Origin: Caenorhabditis remanei
Lineage: Eukaryota; Nematoda; Chromadorea; Rhabditida; Rhabditidae
Assembly (NCBI RefSeq): GCF_010183535.1
Contig: NC_071329.1
Location: 18,242,879 to 18,306,878 of the forward strand
Length of the DNA stretch: 64,000 nucleotides
Direction of reading: 5' to 3'
Shown here: piece by piece, positions 22,699 to 33,924 of the stretch
Position numbering within the stretch: position 1 is the stretch's first letter
How the letters are laid out: each line of letters starts with the position of its first letter
Made by a program: the position numbers and the translations under genes
Notes under the pieces: generated by a model
What the model was told of the DNA's origin: nothing
Seen by the model: only the letters and a program-made list of their open reading frames with translations
Databases searched by the model: none

Positions 22699-24116
22699 TT
22701 ATCGTTCGCGATGAGTATATATATGTCGACGACCCAATAGAGTATTAACTATAAAACGAATCACTTTTTTAAACCATCCTCTTGATTCTTCCTCTCTTCC
22801 AATTACCGAGACTCTTGCTATGCTTCTTCCTGCAAAAATTCATATTTTAAACGATTTTTTTTCACAAATGACCCACCTTTCTGTTTTTTGAGAAAATAGA
22901 TAAGAGGAATCGACTCGACCACCGTAGCACCACCGATTGAATAGTTTAAATAAAAGCTTCCCATTTCCTCGTGTCCCAGACCAAGCATAGCGAGGATATA
23001 GACGCCTATAATTGGCAGATACCCGAAAATAACGGCGACAATCATTTCAGCAATTATTGATCGATAATAGACAGCTTTTGTTGAGCTCGGAATGAAGCCG
23101 GCGAATTCTTTATTGATTTTCGCCAGGCGAAGGCGATATAATTCGTATGGAAGGAATGCCTGTTAATTTAATTGGTTTTTAATTAACTTGGAAAGACACA
23201 ATTACCATAGTAATCACGATTGGTGTCAGGGGAAGCATTGTAGTCCAGTTTTGAGATGTGTTGATTGCTCCAATAGTACCCGCAATATCGGTTTTCGCCG
23301 GCTGCCAGAAACACGAAGCAAATATTCCGTTGATAATAAGAGTTAGGGCGGTGAGTACTCCGAAGATAATGAAAAGTCGATATCCTTTAGGAGACATAGT
23401 GATCAAAATCTCTAGGGCGATAATTTTGAGGAGCAGAATAGTGAATTTGGTGGAGACTAGGGACCAATGTTGGATAGTGAAGAATGTGGGGATGCTATCG
23501 GTCGGGAGAAGAATTGATGAGAAGCTGATAAAGAAGGCATTGCCCTTGATATGATAACTCTGAAAATGATAGATACAGTAACCTATGTAGTCGTTATAAT
23601 GTTTTATCCATACTTGTCAACCGGGCCGAGCTCAAAAATATACCAAAATGTAGATCTCGACGAGTTCTATGTCCGTGAGCTACTACGCGCCAGATGTCTA
23701 TTCGTTAATATGTCGCGGGCCGGGCTAGAATGGCTTTTTTCGCCATTTTCGCGTTTTTGGCACTTTTTCCCGGCCCGTGGCACGTTTAACTCGTCGAGAT
23801 CTACATTTTGGTATATTTTTGAGCTCATAATATTCATTTTGACGCGAGTTACGAGTCGGTTGACAAGTATGGTTTTATCGATATCGCCATCACTATCACT
23901 ATCACAACCACCTTCCCCCTTTCGACTTACCGGGCTCAACACGAAAGTTTCCATCATCAGAAATAGATTGTAGGCAGTGGTCAGGTGCATTATGATCTTG
24001 TATTGAGGTATAGTCTTGGGCTTCTCAGAGTTGAACAGGATCCACCAAATGACTAAGTAGCCAACTATTCCTGCAGAGCATGCCAATGAAGGGATAATGG
24101 TTGCCAGGTCGAACAT
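22699..24116 (-). CDS. 7TM receptor paralog C (chemoreceptor-type)
   Basis: Four exons: 23931-24116, 23206-23559, 22877-23159 and 22699-22829, phases 0, 0 and 1, 317 residues. The ATG at 24116 is three bases behind a TTTCAG acceptor. Hydrophobic helices lie near residues 5-26, 42-60, 100-115, 121-140 and 165-180, plus two in exon 3 (MIVAVIFGYLPIIGVYILAM; YSIGGATVVESIPLIYFL). Exon 3 begins AFLPYELYRLRLAKINKEF, a loop with Tyr and basic residues like the matching loop of A. The last exon (SIARVSVIGREEE...GRRHIYTHRE) is homologous to that of B. Intron 1 carries a short MITE copy. Confidence 0.8.
23609..23871. mobile_element. hAT-type MITE, copy 4 (CATACTTG family, short)
   Basis: 263 bp with ends CATACTTGTCAACCGGGCC and CGGTTGACAAGTATG, flanked by an exact 8-bp duplication, GTTTTATC (23601-23608 and 23872-23879). 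It is shorter than copies 1, 3 and 5 through loss of subterminal arm sequence. It lies in intron 1 of receptor C. Confidence 0.9.
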
Positions 24117-24421
24117 GATCTGAAATTTTATTTATTTATTATTACTATTATTTTTTAATAAGATATAAAAAGAGATTACGATAACGAGAGAACAGAAGAG
24201 AGTTGGGTGAATAGGGGATAATCAGGGGGTAATTAGATGGTGGTAAAGCAAAAAATTGAAAAAAAAAGAAAAAGTCCAGTCGGGGTAGTGTAGGTTCGTA
24301 CGGAGTATTTTTGTTGTAGCACATCCCATTTCCTGAAAAAAGTAATGACTTCAGCCTGTTATTCAAAAAGTGCTTCATATCCACTTTACCATTATCTCCT
24401 CTAGAAAAACCACCAATCAGT

Positions 24422-26380
24422 CTACAACACAGTTTCGCTCCACCGCGAAGATGGCGTTGCCCACATTTCCATTTGTGGATTGACCTGACCTTTTTTTTCT
24501 GGAAATTACATTTTGTTGACGAGTGTCCCCTCCCTTGCTATGAAACTTACTTAAAACCTTCCACACCACCAAAAACGATCCAACTGCCTCCAAGGCACTT
24601 ATCACAACAATCCAAACACCAAAAGCCTCTCTGATCTTGATTTCCATACCAGAATAGACGGATAGCGGGACCAACACCACGACTGGAGCCAAAACGGTGA
24701 TCCCATGAAAGACAATCTCGAAGAGCCCACCGGCGATGAGGGCTTGCCGTGACTTCTTCGGACTTTCCTTATGGGTTGCCAAGGTATAGAGCACTTTGGT
24801 ATATCCGAGACTCAATAGCAAGCTCCATCCCATTAGAACAATCGACACGATGTTGTATTCCCCATACGCAAAGCCCACAATAGGGAAGGCATCGATGGCC
24901 TGGTTGCGTTCAGCAGCGATAGAGAGGCGGTTGGCGTCCAGGAGTTGGACGCCGTTGGAGATCCAGAAGGTTCCGAAGGAGGAAGTGATAAGAAGAGCAC
25001 TTGAAGCCAGGACACTCCCTGTGAGAAGTTGATCCTTCCGATTCCATTGGTTGATTGAATGCCGGTGCTCTGCCATTCTCCATAGGCAGATGAGTGGCTT
25101 GAGGGAGGGGTAGAGGAGGATGGTGATGAGGAGGAGTTGAGTGAAGCGATGGTGGAAGATGGTGCTGGGTGCCAGGAGGAAGAAACTGTGGTTTTGGAAG
25201 AATGCGGTCTGGAAGAAGGGGGCTTTCAGCTTAAGATCGTTTTAGATCCTCTAAGATTGCTTAATATCACAGAAGACTGTCTAAAATTGCCAAATATCAA
25301 TTGGGACCGGCCAAAATTGGCTCAGTTTGTCAAAGATTAATTAAGATAAGCTAAGATCGTCTAAGATCGCCTAAAATGGGTTTACATCGTCTAAAATTGG
25401 CTGAAATTGGCTAAAATTGCCTAAGATCAATTGGAATCGGCGAAAAATTTGCTGAAATCGGCTAAGGTCGTCTAAGGTAGCCTAAGAAAGTCTAAGATTG
25501 GCTAGAAGTGACCAAAATTGACAAACATCTCTAAAAAATCGGTTGAGATTGGCTGAAAGTTCTTAAGAACGGCTTAGATTGTCTAAAATCGTCTAAGATC
25601 GGTTGGGATTGGCCAAAATGGTCAAAAATCGTCTAAAATTGCCTAATATCGTCTAAAACTGTTTAAAATCATCTGAGATCGGCCAAAATTGACCAAGATC
25701 GCTCAAAACCGGTTGAGATTGGCTGAAGATAGTTTTAGATCCTTTAAGATTGCTAAATATCACATAAGCCTGTCTAAAATCGTCAAATATCGATTGGGAC
25801 CGGCCAAAATTGGCTCAGTTTGTCAAAGATTACTGGTCGTCTAAGATTGCTTAAAATTGGCCAAAATTGACTATAATTGCTTAAAATAGGTTAAAATAGG
25901 TTAATATCGGCTTAGATTGCTTAAGATTGTCTGAAGTCGACTAAAATCGCCAATACCGATACCGATAAGGATTCAGTAAGGTAATGACTTGGTACAAACT
26001 TTTACCTAATTTTTCTCGAATACCAGGGCTCGAGAGCGAAAACTGATTATATATTTGGAATCACCGTGATCTCAGTTTTCCAATGATATAGGTCTAGTAG
26101 TGAGGTCCCCTGGCTACCGGATCTGTGGGATTCCTATGAAGGCGCTTTGGGACTAGAGACTATCAGGGACCCTTCCCCTTCCATTACTCACCGGCTGTAC
26201 CAGCCAAATCAGTCCCACATATCCCAAAGTGGCAAGATTTGGGATTGCGTTGGTCACCAATGCATCCTGTTTTGGTAGGCGTGGTGTTTTTCCTTTTTTC
26301 GCAATCGTCAGATAAACGAAGTAGGTGACGGAGACCACCATGAAGACAATAGTGGCTGTGGATTGGATGACCGATTCCAT
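24422..26380 (-). CDS. 7TM receptor paralog D (chemoreceptor-type)
   Basis: Three exons: 26192-26380, 24551-25208 and 24422-24498, phases 0 and 1, 307 residues. The ATG at 26380 directly follows a TTCCAG acceptor. Exon 2 equals exons 2 plus 3 of the four-exon paralogs, so one intron is missing. Its reading continues upstream of the first internal Met to the acceptor at 25209-25211, giving TAFFQNHSFFLLAPST after the exon 1 end ...VQP. Hydrophobic segments include IVFMVVSVTYFVYL, LLLITILLYPSLKPLICL, NIVSIVLMGWSLLLSLGY and AFGVWIVVISALEAVGSFLV. The last exon (KKGQVNPQMEMW...) is 77 bp, the same size as that of F. Intron 1 is filled by a minisatellite. Confidence 0.78.
25215..25975. repeat. 10-bp-period minisatellite in intron 1 of receptor D
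   Basis: Degenerate 10-base units of the type GTCTAAGATC / GGCTAAAATT / GGTTGAGATT repeat in strict register for about 750 bp. Related units form the 57.2-58.4 kb array and, in other sense, the GATCTCAACC runs elsewhere in the window. Confidence 0.8.
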
Positions 26381-26462
26381 CTGGAATGGGCGGGGCTTAC
26401 AGATACCGTAAGCAGAGGAAGCGATAGACCGTTGAGGATACTGTAGCCGATACTGAGTACAG

Positions 26463-26825
26463 TAAACCGGATACTGTAGCACAGAGCTGAAATGATTTTG
26501 GTATAGTTTTGAGGAATGGGGGAGTTGAGAAACGGGAGATAAGAGAGGTACAAATAGAACATTTGAGAAATTTCAAAAAAAAAATGCATAGATAATGAAT
26601 ATAGTGAATAAATATAGGCACCGAGGGAATTGATGTAGAGACCAATCTGAAAGAAACCGACTGCTTCATTAAGGGGGAATACGGTACTTATCTTTTTTGA
26701 CATGTTCTTGTATTAATAGCAATGCATATAGTAGGTTATGCTGAAAACCATCTGCGAGTGTTCTAAGGAAAAATACGGGCGGTACTTATCTTTTTCGGCA
26801 TACTGTAGTTGAATAGCATTGTAAT
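26463..26825. repeat. Duplicated upstream segment of receptor D
   Basis: A stretch of about 360 bp from GATACTGTAGCACAGAGCTG to GCATACTGTAGTTGAATA is highly similar to 28037-28385. Both copies lie at the same place, just 5' of receptor genes D and E. This supports a tandem duplication of the gene with its upstream DNA and may preserve the promoter. Confidence 0.8.
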
Positions 26826-27089
26826 TTAAATATCATCAGAGTTGCATAGATATAGATATAGATCTGAAAATCGTTTTGACATCATTTAACTTTTGTTCTC
26901 ACCTGGGAGGGAATCTTATATAAGGCACAATAGTTAGATAGATAGAGATATAAGGATATAAACCATCCATGAACCAGATAATTATAACCTAAACTTTTTG
27001 TGCAAAACACCAGAGTTAAAAAAAGAAGTTTATATAATGAATTAGAAATTATGGTTAACAAGGCTAAGTGTTTAATTAAATAATTAACT

Positions 27090-28008
27090 TTAGAGAGACA
27101 CCACCCCATTTTGCAATGCATCCACCGAGCTTTCTGTAAAATTAAAAAATTCCCCATTGATCCGCAGCTCATACCCCAAAAACTCACTTCCCAACCCAAA
27201 AATGATGGCAAAACTGCCAATGGCCTCGACAATCGGGGACATCCCATGGATCACTGTGAAATAGAGCCCGAGCCAGTCACTCGACACATTGAATAGCGTG
27301 GTGAGCAGAAGGCAGATGGTGAAAGGGATATAGAAAGTGCTCATTGTGAGCCAAAGCTCGAAAAGGCTCGAGTAGAGAAGGGAGGTTCGGAGGTTTTTGT
27401 TTTTGAGTACATCCTTCAAAGTGAGGTATATATAAATGGTATATGAGATAGCGATAACAATAACTATGAAGAGCAAGAGTACCATAAGCCAGGCTGGCCA
27501 GGAGTTTGACATGGTGATGGCTCCGGGACCGAGGCCTGAGTCAGAGATCGAAAAACCGCTTGCACCTCCGAAAAAGAGACCGGCAAGCACTGGGCATGCC
27601 GAGTAAAGCGATCGAATGTACCAACTATTCAAGTTTTTGTACTCCGCCATCACATTAACATGCTCCGAAGTTTTCATAATGATAGCGATGGATTTGGCAC
27701 CGATTAGAGACATCTCGACGATCGGGTGCGATTGGGGGAATGGGATAGCAGTGGCATCGGTGGAGAGGGAGACGGTGGAGTTGGTGAAGTGGAAGGACTA
27801 AAACAGAGCAAACTACAGTGCCCAAAAAAAGGTACAGTATACTCACCGGTTGAAGCGTGGCGAGACACACGGCTAGGAGTAGATTTGGGAAGAGGGATAG
27901 TTGAAGAGTGGTAAGGTGATGGGGCTTCAAGCCGCGACGCTTCCAGAGGAAACTCCATGAAACGATATGGAGGATAGCGGAGACACCGCTTGAGATCCAG
28001 GAGAACAT
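27090..28008 (-). CDS. 7TM receptor paralog E (chemoreceptor-type)
   Basis: Three exons: 27847-28008, 27188-27797 and 27090-27133, phases 0 and 1, 271 residues. The ATG at 28008 lies ten bases behind an ATCTACAG acceptor. Exon 2 starts SFHFTNSTVS, the FHF motif after the Pro that ends exon 1. As in D, intron 2 is absent. Hydrophobic segments include WLMVLLLFIVIVIAISY, FYIPFTICLLLTTLF and ESIG-like MSPIVEAIGSFAIIFG. Reading through the last donor (GGA A|GTGAGT) would also stay open to the same stop, giving a longer tail. I prefer splicing because the phase-1 intron is conserved in all paralogs. Confidence 0.78.
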
Positions 28009-28036
28009 GGTTGGGGTACTGTAGATGGGTACAGTA

Positions 28037-28385
28037 TGCGGATACTGTAGCACAGAGCTGAAATGATTTTGACATAGTTTTGAGGAATGGGGAAGTAGAG
28101 AAAGATAAGAGAGGTACAAATAGAATCTTTTAAAAATTTCGAAAAATGCATAGATAATGAATATAGTGAATAAATATAGGCACCGAGGGAATTGATATAG
28201 TGACCAATCTGAAAGAAACCGACTGCTTCATAAAGGGGGGAATACGGTACTTCTCTTTTTTGTCATTTTTTTGTATTAATAGCAATGTATATAGTAGGTT
28301 ATGCTGAAAACCATCTTCGACTGTTCTAAGGAAGAATACGGGCGGTACTTATCTTTTTTGGCATACTGTAGTTGAATACCATTGT
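28037..28385. repeat. Duplicated upstream segment of receptor E
   Basis: This is the partner copy of 26463-26825, in direct orientation, about 1.57 kb away. It covers the region upstream of the receptor E start. Differences are mostly single bases and short A/T runs. Confidence 0.8.
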
Positions 28386-28883
28386 GGATATCCCTTGTAT
28401 CTCGCACCATTTTTGACATATATAAAATCTGTAAACAGATTCAGAATTCTTGTGACGTCAGCTTTCCATCGGTATATTGATTGGTATGTATATATACGGA
28501 AGGAAATTTCCAATCTGGAACTAGCATTTAAATTATCTGTAGGTTATCCCTGTTCTCACCTCGGGTGTATAACTTTTGCATATATAATGGATAGGTATGT
28601 AGATAGGTATAAATATAATTATAACGATATTAGCCATTGAGCCAGATATCACTAAGCTAGACCTAAACTTTGGGGCCACATTTTTTGAAAAAAAAAACTT
28701 TTATATTTTCCAAATATAAAATAGTTATAATTAACAACTAAGGAAACCCGTAATCAAAGATTATAAATATATTTGTATCTAATTAACTACTAACTAAGGA
28801 AACCCGTAATTAAATATTATATCAGTAAGTAGACCAGGTGCTCAATAGATCGAGCTTAGAAGTAGCAAAAAACCCGAATACAT
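28386..28883. other. AT-rich intergenic DNA between receptors F and E
   Basis: No gene was seen. It includes a short direct repeat (AACTAAGGAAACCCGTAAT near 28735 and 28792) and TATA-rich stretches. Confidence 0.5.
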
Positions 28884-30626
28884 CTAAAAATTGTATTCCT
28901 CCATTTGAGTGGACTGAGAGCTGGGAGCCACTTCCTCTGGCACGATTTTTGATAGTTTTTCTGAAATTATTATAGTAGTCAGATTTATCTTATAAGGTAT
29001 CAAGTCATGACGTGACCTATACCATTGAAAAGCTGGAATTCCGCTGATTTAAAATATATATTCAGTTTTTGGCCTCGCGCCGAAGGCGCACCAGACGATC
29101 TCAACCGATCTTAAAACGCGTCGAAGGCGCACCAGATGATCTCAACCGATCTGAAAACGCGTCGAAGGCGCACCAAACGATCTCAACCGATCTTTAAACG
29201 CGCCGAAGGCGCACCAGACGATCTTAGCAGATCTTAAAACGCGCCGAAGGCGCACCAGACGATCTCAACCGATCTTAAAACGCGCCCAGACCTTGGGGGC
29301 AGGAATTGAATATATATATTTAGAATCAGCGTTTTTTCTGCTTTCCAATGATACTGGTCACGTTTCATAACTCCAAACTGAGCATACTTACTCGCAGTCC
29401 TCCACACCCAATAACAACTCGGTCCATATATAACAATAGGAATTCCAGCATAGAATACTGTCAGATAGGTCCCAAATTTCTGACATTGAAAACAAGTTTC
29501 GGATGCCAAGGGGAGCAGAAATAGGACTAAATAGATTCCAGCTTCGATTAAACTGAGCTCTAGGAGTTTTTTTCGGAGCTCTCTGTTCATATTTATATTT
29601 TGATGCTCCTCGTGTCTAAAGAACATGTAGTCATCGAAAGCGTACATCATAAGTACCTAAAAAACAGAAATAAATAGGATCCATCGATAGCTAAATTCTC
29701 ACCGCCAACGGCAACAAAATTGCAAGAAATGCTGGGTTGTTCACCGGGACAGACTCGAAAATTATATAATTGCCAAAGCTATAGAACACAAAGAAACCTA
29801 AGAATGGACTGGCTCCCATCGCTATCTTCACTGCTAGATATTTTGATAGCCAATGATTTTTGAGAAATAGCAAATGGTCCTGTATCTTTATAAATTGAGC
29901 TACGCTATTGCTCATGATATACGCCACAAATAGATCTTCAATAAGATCTTCATATCCTGCTAGTCCTTGCCATGGATTGTTAATTACAATAAATTGAGAG
30001 GATATTTCGGAGAAGTGGAAGCTCTGGAATATGTACGTACAGTAACCCCCAAGCAACTTTTAATCATACTTGTCAACCGGGCCGAAACGGGCCGGCGCGT
30101 AACTTGCGTTAAACTCAATACTATGAGCTGAAAAATATACCAAAATGTAGATCTCGGCGAGTTCTATCTCCGTGACCCACCACGGGCCGGATGGCTATTT
30201 GTTAATGTGCCGCGGGCCGGGAAAAAGTGCCAAAAACCGCGAAAATAGCCAAAAAACCCATCTTAGCCCGGCCCGCGGCACATTAACAAATAGCCATCTG
30301 GCCCGTAGTGGGTCAAGGACATAGAACTCGTCGAGATCTACATTTTGGTATATTTTTCAGCTCATAAAATTCAGTTTGACGCGAGTTACAAGCCGGCCCG
30401 TTTCTGCCCGGTTTGCAAGTATGTTTTTAATATCCTGACTAACCGGACAGGCAACTCCGAATGACACCGCCCAAAATAGTACTGAGTAGGATGTCAGAAA
30501 AGTGGAGAGAAGGTGCTCGCGGGTGTAGAGTTTTTGGAAATATAGGAAAATGGAGAATCCGATGAAAACGAGAAGGATGATGGCTGCGTAAACGATGGCA
30601 GTGATGGTGAGAGCGAGTGAGAGCAT
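28884..30626 (-). CDS. 7TM receptor paralog F (chemoreceptor-type)
   Basis: Four exons: 30444-30626, 29703-30023, 29392-29656 and 28884-28960, phases 0, 0 and 1, 281 residues. The ATG at 30626 is nine bases behind an AAATTCAG acceptor. Exon 1 holds helix 1 (AIVYAAIILLVFIGFSIFLY) and helix 2 (YSVLFWAVSFGVACP). Exon 2 begins SFHFSEISSQ, the shared motif. Exon 3 has LLELSLIEAGIYLVLFLLPL and FGTYLTVFYAGIPIVIYG, then YWVWRTA. The last exon (LSKIVPEEVAPSSQ) is polar and 77 bp like that of D. It is the first gene of the array. Intron 1 holds a MITE that starts 20 bp from the donor; intron 3 holds GGCGCACC-type repeats. Confidence 0.8.
29005..29390. repeat. Split foldback element with inserted GGCGCACC array
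   Basis: The outer parts (GACCTATACCATTGAAAAGC at about 29012 and its mirror GCTTTCCAATGATACTGGTC at about 29340) are arms of the TA-flanked foldback family seen intact at 47095. Between them, 29075-29290 holds five units of about 43-46 bp: GCGCCGAAGGCGCACCAGAC then GATCTCAACCGATCT. All of this lies in intron 3 of receptor F. Confidence 0.65.
30065..30423. mobile_element. hAT-type MITE, copy 5 (CATACTTG family)
   Basis: 359-bp palindrome with ends CATACTTGTCAACCGGGCC and CGGTTTGCAAGTATG. The flanks CTTTTAAT (30057-30064) and TTTTTAAT (30424-30431) are an 8-bp duplication with one mismatch. It lies in intron 1 of receptor F. Confidence 0.85.
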
Positions 30627-30639
30627 TTTCGGAGTCTGA

Positions 30640-31990
30640 ATTTCGGACTACTGTAGTTAGAAATAGGGGGGGGAGCGATAAGAACACGAGGAATAAATAT
30701 TGGACTACTGTAGTTGGAGAAGAGAATTGAGAATTTGAGATAACGAGAAATAGGACAGTTCGCAACCCGGGGTCGTTTTGCAACCTTTTTCATTAACACA
30801 AATAGTTTTTAGTTGTAAAACGAAACCGGGTTTGAAGCGTGTAATTAAGAATAAGAGAAGAACGAAAAAACATGAAAAAGGTGGTTAGCAAGTATCAATT
30901 AACCAGGAGCTCAAAAAACTCAAAAAAAAAAGAATAGGGAAAAGATGTGTCGAATTTTTGAATAAGATCAGAATGAGCCGAGAATAGAAAATGAGAGATT
31001 ATGGATAATTGGAGAGTATGCATAAAATGGCATTTCGTAACTTTGACGTTTTGCAACCCCGACGTTTCGCAACCAAACCGCATATTTAGGTCAATTAGGG
31101 CCTGGGAACACATATTTTTAAGGAGATAATGAGGCATAGAATTATGCTGAGTGAGTAGGCAGAAGGTTTTGAGAAATTGGGAAAAAGAGAAGCACGTAGA
31201 GCAGAAAAACGGAGCAAAAAGAGAAAAAACTTGATTTAGATAATTATATAATTTGGTCTTACCCTGTGACGTCTTCTTAAGATTCTGATACCCGATACCT
31301 CATTTCTTACCATATGAAAGTTTTTTTTCGTTTTTTCACCACGATCATCTGTCGATTGTTCTAGATTATCGAGATTTGCAGCCCGTACTTTAAGACCTCC
31401 ATCTGACTCATTAGCAAAGTATAAGAATCCCCATGAGATTCCATCAGAATCGTCAACAAGTGTATACCAATCTTAGGTTCTTATGTAAGTTCTGAACTTT
31501 TCCATAGCATTACAAAATGAAGCTCGAAAAAGTAGTTACATAAATGTCTTGTCATCAGGCAATACCTCATTAAGTGTGATGAAAATCAAAACAACATAAA
31601 CCCAACTTCCCTATTTCCCTTATAACCGATGTCCCATTATTCCCCGTAGAGTACACATTAGTTAAAACGAGCAAAAAGTACAAAGAATATATGTCGATGA
31701 AATTTTTGCATTCCGTTTTCCGCCATTTTAAAAACCTTTTTGAACATCCTGAACTTGTTCAAAAATTCAAAAATTCAAAAACCACAAGAATAAAAGAAAA
31801 AGAAGAAATGGAATGTATGTGCACCTAAATTATAGAACTCCTTCTCAAATGCCACCGTAATCTAGATGAAGGCTACTATTAACTGGAGGGAGTGGTGTTT
31901 CTTCTACATTCTTTTTGGGAAATTGAACGTATGAAAGCTCTAACGATCAAGATACACATATGCTAATTAATAGATAATTTAACTTTTTAA
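30640..31990. other. Upstream region of receptor F, no gene seen
   Basis: The stretch contains ACTGTAGTT repeats near 30650 and 30710 and GTTTTGCAACC / GCAACCCCGACGTTTCGCAA words common elsewhere in the window, then AT-rich unique DNA. No exon with splice support was found. Confidence 0.45.
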
Positions 31991-32147
31991 CTAATTAACG
32001 TTGTCTAATTGCCGTGAGTGATAAGTGGATACGGATGTTGTTGAGAATGGTAGTGATTTGGTAGATTCCGCGCCTTCTGTGCCATCCGTATTTTCCGCGC
32101 TTTCCATACTTATCGTACTTACCGTACCTTCTGCGCCTTCCGCCAAC
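31991..32147 (-). CDS. Possible terminal exon, unknown gene
   Basis: On the minus strand a TCTTACAG acceptor is followed by about 157 bases open in two frames. One gives an acidic Ser/Thr-rich tail (SMESAENTDGTEGAEST...) ending in TAG at 31991-31993. The other gives a very basic Arg/Tyr/Gly stretch (GGRRRRYGKYDKYGKRGKYG) ending in TAA at 31995-31997. Internal CTTCCGCGCC-like repetition makes both frames low complexity. More exon-like pieces with acceptors lie upstream at about 32180-32310 and 32340-32450, but I could not join them into one model. Confidence 0.25.
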
Positions 32148-33570
32148 CTGTAAGACCCCCATCAAACTAACTTGTCATCCCTCTGATAACCAATAATGTC
32201 ATATTGCTGCTGTCCAGTCCCTGTCAAACTTGACATTCTCATTTGTAGTTCATTCTGGCACTGATGAGTGGTTTGAAATTGTCTTTTGCTGAAACTAATA
32301 GTATCCATAGCGCAAACCAACTAGTGATAACTAACATGCTATATCTCTAAGCAGTGTTGAAGATAAATTGAGAAAAACGCGTCTTGTTGCTGTCCATAAG
32401 ATGCTAAAAACTTTGGTTTGTAGTTGGTGAGCGCCGCCATCCTGCAAATAAAAAACATGTGGGTGTCTATCAATCTAGGAGTCGGTCGAGCAATAAGAAT
32501 TAACATTACGGTAGACAGTAACAAGAAATAATACCAGACTCTATATATTCTGTAATTATAGCACGTCTGAGCACCTGTTTTGTCAAACAGACCCTTCTGA
32601 TTCATGTTTACACAACTAGAATCAGAAAATACATTGATAATTAGATTAGCTTTTGCAGCTTCAGTTACTAAGCATTACATTCAGATAAAAAGAACTTTTG
32701 TTAATTTATATTCTAAGATTCTCAATCCATCAAAATAGAATGAGATTCAAAAAATTATATTAAAAGTTGTAACATCACACTTAGAACCGTGACGACATAC
32801 CGTTTTATTTTTCTTTTTCTATTTCGAATTCTATTTAGATACCTCAGGGAAATCAGCTACTAATTGGAGATTATGCATAAGTTAAGCTAGAAGTCCTGTT
32901 ACGATGAGCAAAATAAACGTAAACTCGAGTACTCATAAATCTTAATTGCTTACGCAGACATGCAAGGAAAATGATGTTTCCCTTTTTCATGTGAGATATG
33001 TATGAGCCTAGGAATAAGGTTACAAACTATGTATGTGTAGCTGAAAAGGGTTTGGGTCCTAGAACATCCTAAATCAGAATTTGAGATTGATAGGTGTGGA
33101 ATATGTACCAAAATGATGGATGTTTCCGTGCAGGCTACCCTGTAGAAGGCGGAGGTCCGTGGAGCAAGAAAATAAGCGGCTCTTCACTATGTTTCTGAAT
33201 TTCCATATCCTCTGTTTGTCAAAGTGGTCTGAAACCTCATATGTGATTCTCTCAGCTAATTAGCATCCTCCTGAGACTCTTGTCACTGTTTTCGAAATGG
33301 TTTTAAACAAGTTATAATTCCAGTGGTCATTAGTCGTTTTCTATGAAGTTGATGAATCAGGACATTCAGTTGATTGCTAATAGCATCCCGAACGACACCC
33401 AACAGCTTATTTTCATGATTCTCGAGTTTAGTAATGATCATCAAAACATAGGTAGGACCTCCGCCTATTATAGGTTAGCTTGATTATCTGAAGAGACACG
33501 TCATTTTGTTCTGATTGGTACTTATTTTACGAACATGCAAACCCATTCATGCCACAATTCTGGATCTTAC

Positions 33571-33924
33571 TAGGGAAGGTCATGGACTCGGTCTGGAGTT
33601 ATGGGTCGTGACCTATATCATTGGAAAGCTGAGAAAACGCTGATTCTAAATATATATTCAGTTTTTGCCCCACGAGGCCTGGTGTTCGAGAAAAATGGGG
33701 TCAAAGTTTGGAAAATGACAATTTATTGCCTTTCTGACACGCGAAAATTTTTATTGAAATTTTTATGCGATTTTTGTCATTTTTTCGAACTTTGACCGTG
33801 TTTTTCTTGAATACCAGGCCTCGAGGGCAAAAACTAAATATATATTTTGAATCAGCATTTTCTCAGCTTTCCAATGATAAAGGTAACGACCCATAACTCC
33901 AGACCGAGTCCATAACCTTCCCTA
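33571..33924. mobile_element. TA-flanked foldback MITE, copy 1
   Basis: The ends TAGGGAAGGTCATGGACTCG and CGAGTCCATAACCTTCCCTA are inverted and both finish in TA, consistent with Tc1/mariner-type insertion. The arms carry GACCTATATCATTGGAAAGC and ATATATATTCAGTTTTTGCC. The sister copy is at 47095-47470; arm fragments lie near 12.3, 14.2, 26.0, 29.0-29.4 and 39.0 kb. Confidence 0.7.

Noticed and set aside
16541..30626. Receptor array as one SL2-type operon
   Set aside because: Gaps between genes vary from about 200 to over 1,200 bp and D and E have their own duplicated upstream DNA, so separate promoters are more likely. Only the B-A gap is short.
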